The notes under the pieces: generated by a model
The model's input: the letters and a program-made list of their open reading frames with translations, nothing else
The model's database searches: none
What the model was told of the DNA's origin: nothing
In this document: piece after piece, positions 8,063 through 14,887 of the stretch
Position numbering within the stretch: position 1 is the stretch's first letter
How the letters are laid out: every line of letters starts with the position of its first letter
Program-made: the position numbers and the translations under genes
DNA from: Rhodanobacter sp. FDAARGOS 1247
GTDB lineage: Bacteria; Pseudomonadota; Gammaproteobacteria; Xanthomonadales; Rhodanobacteraceae
Direction: 5' to 3'
Assembly (NCBI RefSeq): GCF_016889805.1
Contig: NZ_CP069535.1
Coordinates: 186,001-250,000, forward strand
DNA: 64,000 nucleotides

Positions 8063-8965
8063 TCATCTCCCCCTCGCGAGTCGCGCGAATGCGCGTGGTG
8101 AGGCATTTTCAAAACGGTCCAGCAGCAGTTTCACGAAGGCGGCCACTCGGGCGCTCACATGTCGATGTGAGGGATACAGTGCCCACACTTCGACCGGGTG
8201 GTCGGCGAGTACGCCCCAGTCGAGCAGCCGGCCGGCGTCGATGTCGGCCTGGACCAGCGAGCGCGGCATGGCAGCGGCGCCCACCCCGGCGGTCACCGCA
8301 TCGTGGATCATCGCCATCGACGACAGGCGCAGCACGGTGCGCGTCGCGATGTGGCGCACGCTGCGTGTGCGGGTGAGCTGCCAGGTGGCATCGGCGGGCG
8401 TGCGTGACAGGGTGATGGCGGGCACGGCGACGCCATTTCTTCCCGCTGGACGGGGCAGCGACGGCGCGGCCACGACCACCATCACGTCGCGCAGGAAGCA
8501 GCGGCCGGCCAGGTCGGTCGAGGGATCGGGGTTGGCGCGGATGATCAGGTCGAAGTCGTCATCCACCGGGTCGACGAAACGATCCTCGGTGACCACTTCC
8601 AACTGCACCTGGGGATAGGCGAGCGCGTAGTCCGCGGCGATGCGGCCCAGGCCGCGCTGGCCGAACAGCACCGGCGCGCTGATGCGCAGCCGGCCGCGTG
8701 GCGTGCCGATGCCTCCGCGCAACACCTCGCCCACTTCGTCGATGTGTTCCAGCAGCGACTGCGTCCGTTCCTGCAGCTCGCGTCCCTCCGGCGTCAGCCG
8801 GAGCGTATGGCCGCCGCGCTCGAACAGGCGCACGCCCAGCGCATCTTCCAGCTGACGTACCCGCCGCGACAGCGTGGCCTTGGGTCGACCGGTGGCTCGG
8901 GCGGCGCGGCCGAAGCCGCCGTGTCGCGCCACGTCGTTGAAATCGGCCAGGGCGAGCAGATCCAC
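8063..8965 (-). CDS. LysR-family transcriptional regulator
   Basis: 300 residues from a GTG at 8965; the frame runs further upstream but would then be antisense to the neighbouring reductase. N-terminal HTH GGFGRAARATGRPKATLSRRVRQLEDALGVRLFER, then the effector domain with GRLRISAPVLFGQRGLGRI and VTAGVGAAAMPRSLV. It resembles the LysR regulators that are divergent from NAD(P)H oxidoreductase genes. The 100 bp between its start and the reductase start is the likely shared operator region. Inducer unknown. Confidence 0.85.
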   Translation of the reverse strand: MDLLALADFNDVARHGGFGRAARATGRPKATLSRRVRQLEDALGVRLFERGGHTLRLTPEGRELQERTQSLLEHIDEVGEVLRGGIGTPRGRLRISAPVLFGQRGLGRIAADYALAYPQVQLEVVTEDRFVDPVDDDFDLIIRANPDPSTDLAGRCFLRDVMVVVAAPSLPRPAGRNGVAVPAITLSRTPADATWQLTRTRSVRHIATRTVLRLSSMAMIHDAVTAGVGAAAMPRSLVQADIDAGRLLDWGVLADHPVEVWALYPSHRHVSARVAAFVKLLLDRFENASPRAFARLARGR

Positions 8966-9065
8966 GGGTGTTCCATGAGTGAGACGGGATGTCCAGATTA
9001 TGCGGCTATCGGGACGCTTCTTGAAACAGCAGGATGGCGTTGTCCACCACCTGAAGGAGATCCCC

Positions 9066-9941
9066 ATGAACATTCTCGTCACTGGCAGCACCGGCACCAT
9101 CGGCAGCCTCGTCGTTCGCGGGCTGGCCGCCCAAGGCGCCAGCGTCCACGCGTTGACGCGCGACCCGGCCAAGGCGTCGTTTCCCGAGGGCGTCATCGCG
9201 GTCAAGGGCGACATGACCGACGTTCCCTCGATGCGTGCGGCGCTGAAGGAGGTCGACACGCTGTTCCTGCTCAATGCCGTGGTCGCCGATGAAGTGACCC
9301 AGGCGATCGGCACGCTGAGCCTGGCGCGCGAGGCGGGCATCCAGCGCATCGTCTATCTGTCGGTACTCAACAGCGATGCCTACACCGACGTGCCGCATTT
9401 CGCCGGCAAGTACACGGTGGAACGGATGATCGAGCAGTTCGACCTGCCGGTGACCGTGCTGCGCCCGTCCTACTTCATGCAGAACGACGCGGCGCTCAAG
9501 GACGGCCTGCTGCAGGGGCGTTACGGCATGCCCGTCGGCAACGTCGGCGTGGCGATGGTCGACGTGCGCGACATCGCCGAGATCGCGGTGGCCGCGCTGC
9601 TGCGCCGCGCGCGGTCCGCGACGCCGCTGCCGCGCGAGGTGATCGAGATCACCGGCCCGGACGTACTGACCGGTGATGCGCTGGCGACGATCTGGTCCGG
9701 CGTGCTGGGCAAGCCGGTGACGCCCGCGGGCAACGACCTCGATGCCTGGGAGAACGTCATGGCCGGCTTCATGCCATCGTGGTCGGCTTACGATTTGCGC
9801 CTGATGCTGGCGCGCTTCCACGTCGACGGCATGCTCGGAAAATCGAACGCGGTGGATCTGCTCACCGGCCTGCTTGGCCATCCGCCGCGCCGCTATCGCG
9901 ACCTTGCCGGGGAGCTGGCGAAGGCGTGGGAGGCGGCTTGA
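9066..9941 (+). CDS. NmrA-like NAD(P)-binding oxidoreductase
   Basis: 291 residues; ATG 9066 follows GAAGGAGA with good spacing. The Rossmann motif is ILVTGSTGTIGSLVVRGL at the N-terminus and the atypical SDR pattern continues with VTVLRPSYFMQN and VDVRDIAEIAVAALL, as in NmrA/quinone-oxidoreductase-like (QorB, azoreductase-type) enzymes. It is cytoplasmic and uses NAD(P)H; substrate unknown. Divergent from the LysR gene, which probably controls it. A MITE-like inverted repeat starts 14 bp after its stop. Confidence 0.82.
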   Translation: MNILVTGSTGTIGSLVVRGLAAQGASVHALTRDPAKASFPEGVIAVKGDMTDVPSMRAALKEVDTLFLLNAVVADEVTQAIGTLSLAREAGIQRIVYLSVLNSDAYTDVPHFAGKYTVERMIEQFDLPVTVLRPSYFMQNDAALKDGLLQGRYGMPVGNVGVAMVDVRDIAEIAVAALLRRARSATPLPREVIEITGPDVLTGDALATIWSGVLGKPVTPAGNDLDAWENVMAGFMPSWSAYDLRLMLARFHVDGMLGKSNAVDLLTGLLGHPPRRYRDLAGELAKAWEAA

Positions 9942-9954
9942 GGGAGCATAGGGA

Positions 9955-10027
9955 GGGCAGAGACATTATCTGTCGTAGGACACTGGGTCGCCCCAAATTC
10001 CAAGGCATTCAATAATGTCTCTGACCC
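9955..10027. repeat. MITE/REP-like element with inverted ends
   Basis: GGGCAGAGACATTAT (9955-9969) is matched in inverted orientation by ATAATGTCTCTGACCC (10012-10027), with one extra A in the right arm. The arms enclose 42 bp. The whole is AT-richer than its surroundings. It looks like a small non-autonomous element or the paired ends recognised by a REP-associated (RAYT/IS200-like) transposase; no transposase is present in the window. The remaining 39 bp to the next gene hold nothing recognisable. Confidence 0.55.
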
Positions 10028-10066
10028 TTTACGATTAAATTTGTCCCTTAATGTTGCTTTGGTAAG

Positions 10067-10693
10067 TTAGCCGTCATGACGAATGAAGTTGGGCGGTCGA
10101 AGTGGGAATGCTGATGCAAGCGATTTTAATGCTGAGATCACGTCTGGGTAGAGCTCTGGCAGATTTGAAAAAGATTCCCCCTCAATCTTGTATAGATGGA
10201 CCTTCGGGGCCGAGATATTTTGCTCGGCCCATTTACTCGCATGGTAAAGGACAGTAGGGATAAGTTGCTCTGCGCGAGAAACCTCTGCAGCTGTCTTCCC
10301 CAAGGCAACAAGCATGAGCCTGGTTTGCGTTGGTAGATGACAAGAACATAGTGAAACCCCGTACACGCGGGTGCCAGAGAATTCTATGCCGCCAAGCATT
10401 TCCCTAATTGCGGGCCGAATTTTGAGTTCGTACAGCTCGTTAAGTGCGGTCGTTGCGAGCCATGACCCCATGAAAGCGCAGATTCCGATAAAGCCTTGGA
10501 ACGCAGTTAGATAAGCTTGCGGATGAGAGCTAACTTCCCAAAGCGTTTTGTCAGTATCCGCGACGACTAGCGCCTCAGGTTCCCTAGACAAGTAGTCCGC
10601 CAAATCTCCGAACGGCCCGACGACAGCTCGTATAAACCTAGAGCCTCCAAAAACTATCAAACTGTCTGAAACACTGATGTCGGCATGATTCAT
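10067..10693 (-). CDS. Unrecognised protein with one hydrophobic segment, low-GC island
   Basis: 208 residues from ATG 10693; the frame extends further but would overlap the LacI gene. I do not recognise the family. The N-terminal 75 residues look soluble (VSDSLIVFGGSRFIRAVVG), then comes a probable membrane helix around LTAFQGFIGICAFMGSWLATTAL, then a C-terminal soluble half with GTRVYGVSLCSCHLPTQTRLM. Codon use is visibly different from neighbours, with many A/T third bases (ATT, AAA, TTT), suggesting horizontal acquisition. It lies between a MITE-like repeat and the LacI gene. No function is proposed. Confidence 0.6.
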   Translation of the reverse strand: MNHADISVSDSLIVFGGSRFIRAVVGPFGDLADYLSREPEALVVADTDKTLWEVSSHPQAYLTAFQGFIGICAFMGSWLATTALNELYELKIRPAIREMLGGIEFSGTRVYGVSLCSCHLPTQTRLMLVALGKTAAEVSRAEQLIPTVLYHASKWAEQNISAPKVHLYKIEGESFSNLPELYPDVISALKSLASAFPLRPPNFIRHDG

Positions 10694-10781
10694 GGTGTCG
10701 ACTCCCCGCGAAATTCGATCTAGACATACCCAGTGATAGTCATGAGTTGGCAGTCGATATGATGACCGTGTGCAGTCGATG

Positions 10782-11879
10782 TTATGCCGCAGGCTTGCGC
10801 CGCCCACCACCACCCCGCCCCGCCTGCGCCACATGTCGCGGCGCCGTCGATCCGCGCACCACCAGCTCCGGGCTGAAGCCTTCGTTTGCATGCTGGGCCG
10901 GTTCGCCGTTGGCTTCGCGCTGCAGGTCGCCGATCAGGCGCTGGGCGGCATGCCGCGCGATTTCCTCGGTGGCCTGGCGGGCGGTGGTCAATGCCGGCCA
11001 GGACTGCTTGGAGAACGGGCTGTCCTCGAAGCCGGCGATGGACAATTCATACGGCACGTTGATGCCGTCGGAATGGGCGGCGGCGAGCACGCCGGCGGCG
11101 ATCTCGTCGTTGGAACCGAAGATCGCGGTGGGGCGGTCCTTCAGCGCCAGCAGTTTGCGGGCGCCGCGGAAGCCGTCGTCGAAGGTGTAGTCGCCGGCGA
11201 GGATCAGCTTGCGGTCGAGCGGGATGCCGTAGTCCTTCAGCGCGTCCTCGTAACCCTGGTAGCGCTCGGGGCTGGAGCGATGCTCGCGGCCGCCCCACAG
11301 GAAGCCGATGCGCTGGTGGCCGAGCTGGATCAGGTGCTCGGTGATCGCGTAGGCGGCGTCGCGGTCGTCGACGTAGACGCAGGGAAAGCCGTCCTGCGGG
11401 TCCTTGCGCGCGGAGATGATCCGGATGAACGGGATCTTCGCCTCGACCAGGCTGCGGATCAGCTCCGGCTGTTCGGACATCGGCGGCGCCAGCACCAGGC
11501 CGGCCAGGCGCGAGCGCTGCACCAGGGTGCGCAGCTCGTCGGCCAGTTTCGGCGAGGCCGAATCGCAGGGATGGATCTGCAGGCCGAAGCCGCTGGAACG
11601 GCACACCGACAGCACGCCGCGCTGCAGGTTGATGATGTAGTGCGCGTTCGGATTGTCGTAGACCAGTCCGATCGCGTAGGCGCGGGTGCTGCGCAGGCTG
11701 CGCGCGGAGGGATCGGGCTGGTAGCCGAGCGCGTCGATCTCGCGCTGCACCTTCTCGCGGGTGCGGGCATGCACGGACGGTTCGTTGTTGATCACTCGCG
11801 AAACGGTCTTCAGCGAGACGCCGGCCCGTTCCGCGACATCCTTGATGGTGGCACTGCGCACCCGTTGAACCTCATGCAT
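10782..11879 (-). CDS. LacI-family repressor of the GlcNAc locus (NagR-like)
   Basis: 365 residues. The LacI headpiece ATIKDVAERAGVSLKTVSRVINN is followed by the hinge YQPDPSARSL and a periplasmic-binding-like sensor domain (GIPLDRKLILAGDY, IFGSNDEIAAGVL, SIAGFEDSPFS). The C-terminal 15 residues are basic and glycine-rich. It is 74 bp downstream of the MFS transporter gene on the same strand, so probably co-transcribed with it. The NagR assignment rests on this neighbourhood and on LacI-type palindromes flanking the divergent transporter/kinase promoters. Related LacI repressors of maltose or other sugars are alternatives. Confidence 0.8.
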   Translation of the reverse strand: MHEVQRVRSATIKDVAERAGVSLKTVSRVINNEPSVHARTREKVQREIDALGYQPDPSARSLRSTRAYAIGLVYDNPNAHYIINLQRGVLSVCRSSGFGLQIHPCDSASPKLADELRTLVQRSRLAGLVLAPPMSEQPELIRSLVEAKIPFIRIISARKDPQDGFPCVYVDDRDAAYAITEHLIQLGHQRIGFLWGGREHRSSPERYQGYEDALKDYGIPLDRKLILAGDYTFDDGFRGARKLLALKDRPTAIFGSNDEIAAGVLAAAHSDGINVPYELSIAGFEDSPFSKQSWPALTTARQATEEIARHAAQRLIGDLQREANGEPAQHANEGFSPELVVRGSTAPRHVAQAGRGGGGRRKPAA

Positions 11880-11953
11880 CGTGATTGGTGACGCCGCTGC
11901 CGTCGAACCGAAGCGGGCGCCGCCGGATTGCGCGGCGGCGCATGCATCCTAGC

Positions 11954-13258
11954 TCAAGTGCCTTGTGCCGCGCTGCTGGCGGCGGCCTGGCCGATGCGGT
12001 GCCCGGCCATGCCGTAGTAGAGGATGTACAGGTAGCACGGCACCATCACGCACAGGAAGGCCAGCTGGAAGTCGATCAGCTGCTTCAGGTGCACGAAGAC
12101 CTGCGGGATCAGCGCGCCACCGACGATGCCCATGATCAGCAGCGCGGAGGCCGCCTCGGTGTGCCGGCCCAGCCCCTTGATCGCGAGCGGGAAGATCGCC
12201 GGCCACATCATCGCGTTGGCGAAGCCCAGCGCGGCGACGAAGCCCACCGACACGTAGCCCCGGGTGACGTACGCGCCGATCGCGAACAGCACGCCCAGCA
12301 CCGCCGACACGGCCAGGTAACGCTGCTGCGAGATGAAGCGGGGGATCACCAGCAGGCCCACGACGTAGCCGGCCAGCATGCCGAGCATGGTGTACGAGGT
12401 GAAATGCTTGGTGGCGTCCAGCGGCAGGCCGAAGCCCTGGCCGTAGATGCCGATCGCGTCGCCTGCCATCACCTCCACGCCGACGTAGAGGAACAGGCAC
12501 AGCACGCCCAGCCACATGTGCGGAAAGCTGTAGATGCTGCGGCCGGCATGGCCGATCGCCCTTTCGTCGTTCGCGCCGGCGGGCTTGATCTCCGGCAGCG
12601 ACGAGCGCACCACCCAGATCGCCAGCAACACCAGCAGCGCCGCCATCGCCATGTACGGCCAGTACACGCGCGCCGCGAAGCCGTTGAGCAGGGCCTCGCG
12701 CGCCGCCGCGGTGGGCGCGTCCTTCACCTGCTGGTCCAGCGTGTCGATGCCGCTGAGCACCAGCGCGCCGAACACCAGCGGCGCCAGGGCGCCGGCCACC
12801 TTGTTGCAGATGCCCATGAAGGCGATCCGCTGCGCCGCGCTGTCGATCGGTCCCAGGATGCTGATGTAGGGATTGGACGCGGTCTGCAGCAGCGACAGCC
12901 CGGCGCCGATCACGAACAGCCCGACCAGGGCGCCGTGGTAGATGCGGATGTTGATGAATTCGCCGAACAGCACCGCGCCGATCGCCATCACGAACAGGCC
13001 CAGCGCCATGCCCTTCTTCATGCCGGTGCGTCGCAGCACCACCGACGAGGGCAGGGCCAGGCAGAAGTACGACAGGTAGAACGCCACCGGGATCAGGAAG
13101 GCGCTGACGTCGTCGAGGTTGAAGGCGAGCTTCACGAAGATCGTCAGTGGGCCGTTCAGCCAGGTGACGAAGCCGAAGATGAAGAACAGCACGCCGATGA
13201 TCAGCATCGGACCGAAATAGCCGCGTTGGGACGGTGCCGCCGTCAGCGTCGTTGCCAT
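11954..13258 (-). CDS. nagP: MFS sugar transporter, NagP/FucP-type
   Basis: 434 residues with twelve hydrophobic segments. The N-terminal GVLFFIFGFVTWLNGPLTIFVKLAF and LLQTASNPYISILGP are hallmarks of the FucP/GluP/NagP family of proton-coupled sugar importers. With a LacI regulator, sugar kinase, GH20 hexosaminidase and NagX in the same locus, inner-membrane uptake of N-acetylglucosamine is the best assignment; glucose or galactose uptake by a GluP homologue cannot be excluded. Start ATG at 13258 is preceded by a GGGGA-type site; the putative operator lies 77 bp upstream. Confidence 0.8.
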   Translation of the reverse strand: MATTLTAAPSQRGYFGPMLIIGVLFFIFGFVTWLNGPLTIFVKLAFNLDDVSAFLIPVAFYLSYFCLALPSSVVLRRTGMKKGMALGLFVMAIGAVLFGEFINIRIYHGALVGLFVIGAGLSLLQTASNPYISILGPIDSAAQRIAFMGICNKVAGALAPLVFGALVLSGIDTLDQQVKDAPTAAAREALLNGFAARVYWPYMAMAALLVLLAIWVVRSSLPEIKPAGANDERAIGHAGRSIYSFPHMWLGVLCLFLYVGVEVMAGDAIGIYGQGFGLPLDATKHFTSYTMLGMLAGYVVGLLVIPRFISQQRYLAVSAVLGVLFAIGAYVTRGYVSVGFVAALGFANAMMWPAIFPLAIKGLGRHTEAASALLIMGIVGGALIPQVFVHLKQLIDFQLAFLCVMVPCYLYILYYGMAGHRIGQAAASSAAQGT

Positions 13259-13334
13259 GGATGTTTTCCCCGAGTCGCCGCGTGCGCCGATCGGATGACC
13301 GGGCTGGCTGGAATGTCTCTTTATTCGCTGAAAA

Positions 13335-13348
13335 GTGCAACGTTGTCA
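13335..13348. promoter_or_regulatory. Candidate LacI-family operator upstream of the MFS gene (imperfect)
   Basis: GTGCAACGTTGTCA keeps the right half (GTTGTCA) and the CAAC core of the perfect palindrome at 13577-13590 but has three mismatches in the outer left half. It lies 77 bp upstream of the transporter start. The intergenic region 13259-13678 holds only these two sites; I see no other gene in it. Confidence 0.55.
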
Positions 13349-13576
13349 ATTATGGCCGGACGCGAACGGCCGGATCCCGCTACTGGCACGGCCGTCCAGA
13401 CGTCCGAAACCGGTGTTTGTGTGGCGTTGCGTCAGTGCCTGGCCGGAGGGTCGGATCGGGTGCTTTCGCTGTGCAACAACGCTGCGTGGCGCAAAGTTGG
13501 ACGCCGACGCAGGAGTGTCATGACAGCTATGTTGCGGCGCCACAGAGGGCTTTGAAAAAATCGCATCGAACCCTGT

Positions 13577-13590
13577 TGACAACGTTGTCA
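13577..13590. promoter_or_regulatory. Perfect palindromic operator upstream of the sugar kinase
   Basis: TGACAACGTTGTCA is a perfect 14-bp dyad with the CG centre typical of LacI-family operators, 89 bp upstream of the kinase start. A TTGACA hexamer overlaps its left end (13576-13581), so repressor binding would block a promoter there. No convincing -10 box was found 16-18 bp downstream. Confidence 0.7.
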
Positions 13591-13678
13591 TTTTGACAGC
13601 AGACTCGGCCCTCATCAGCCCCGGCCGGGTGCGTCCATCGCATCGCCGACGCCAGCGGGCCAGACACGGGAGAGGGCA

Positions 13679-14776
13679 GTGGGGGAACGCGCCAACCAGC
13701 GCCATGCATCCGCGGCAACCGGCACGCCGCTGGGCGACGGCCTGTCGTCGAAAGGCGTCGGTCGTGCCGGCCTCGTTGCGGCGCAGCCGTTCCTGGCCGC
13801 CGATGTGGGCGGCACGCACGCGCGCATCGGCCTGGTGGTCGCGGCGCCGGGCGGCCAGTCGGTCAAGGTGCTGCATTACCACCGCTACAGCTGCGCGGAC
13901 TGGTCCGGCCTGCCCGCGATGCTCGGCGATTTCGTGGCGCAGCTCGAAGCATCACCGCATGCGGCCCTGTGCAGCCAGCTCAGCGATTGCGCGGTGGCCT
14001 GCGCCGGCTACGTGCTGGACGACGCCATCGTCAACGAGAACCTGCCGTGGCCGGTGTCGATCGGCGAGATCCGCGCCGCGCTCGGCATCCGCCAGCTGGC
14101 CGTGATCAACGACTTCGAGGCGGTGGCGTACGCCACCCAGTTCATCGGCGCCGACGACGCGATGTCGATCATCGAGAGCAGCCGGCCCGCCACCCGCGGA
14201 CCGGTGCTGGTGATGGGCCCGGGCACCGGCCTGGGTTCGGCGGTGCTGCTGCCGGGCCAGCCGCGCGCCCAGGTGCTGGCCACCGAGGCAGGCCAGATTT
14301 CGCTGGCGCCGGGCACCGAGCGCGAGATCGAGATCCTGCGGCTGTTCCGCCGCGAGCGTTCGCACGTGTCGTTCGAGGACGCGCTGTCCGGCCCTGGCCT
14401 GCTCAAGCTTTACGGCGCGCTGTGCGAGTTGCGTGGTTGCACCGAGCGCCAGCTGACCCCGGCCGAGATCACCGCTGCCGCACTGGCCGGCAACGACGCC
14501 GCCGCGGTGGAGGCGCTGCAGGTCTTCTGCGGACTGCTGGGCAGCTTCGTGGGCGACCTGGTGCTGCTGTACGGCGCCCGCGCGGTGTACCTGGCCGGCG
14601 GCATCCTGCCGCAGATCCAGCCGTTCCTGCTGGCCAGCACGTTTGCCGAACGCTATTTCAACAAGGGCGTGATGCGCGCCTGGCTGCAACAGGTTCCGGT
14701 TCGACTGATCGAGCACGGCCAGCTTGGTGTCATTGGCGCCGCCGGCTGGTTTCTGGATGAGCACAAGGGAGATTGA
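13679..14776 (+). CDS. Glucokinase/N-acetylglucosamine kinase-like (ROK/GLK fold)
   Basis: 365 residues from a GTG start close behind GGGAGAGGG. The ATP/phosphate motif is FLAADVGGTHARIGLVV, and VMGPGTGLGSAVLLPG and EAGQISLAPGTEREIEILRLF identify the bacterial glucokinase family. An N-terminal extension of about 40 residues precedes the kinase domain. In Xanthomonas GlcNAc loci a glucokinase-like gene occupies the same place, and GlcNAc phosphorylation is inferred here. Cytoplasmic. The TonB receptor gene follows after 111 bp on the same strand. Confidence 0.8.
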   Translation: MGERANQRHASAATGTPLGDGLSSKGVGRAGLVAAQPFLAADVGGTHARIGLVVAAPGGQSVKVLHYHRYSCADWSGLPAMLGDFVAQLEASPHAALCSQLSDCAVACAGYVLDDAIVNENLPWPVSIGEIRAALGIRQLAVINDFEAVAYATQFIGADDAMSIIESSRPATRGPVLVMGPGTGLGSAVLLPGQPRAQVLATEAGQISLAPGTEREIEILRLFRRERSHVSFEDALSGPGLLKLYGALCELRGCTERQLTPAEITAAALAGNDAAAVEALQVFCGLLGSFVGDLVLLYGARAVYLAGGILPQIQPFLLASTFAERYFNKGVMRAWLQQVPVRLIEHGQLGVIGAAGWFLDEHKGD

Positions 14777-14887
14777 GATGAGATTCCGTCCGCCATCCGG
14801 CGACACGGCGCCAAGCAAGTCACAACCAACGTCCGCGACCGTCATCAGCCGGTCCTGATTCAAGCCAGCCTCTGAGGGGAGGAGATC

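Noticed and set aside
9942..10066. Intact insertion sequence after the reductase gene
   Set aside because: Only short inverted ends with about 42 bp between them; no transposase frame.
10694..10891. N-terminal extension of the low-GC membrane protein gene
   Set aside because: The extension overlaps the LacI gene and reads as a shadow (WWCADRRRRDMWRRRGG); ATG 10693 gives a sensible start.
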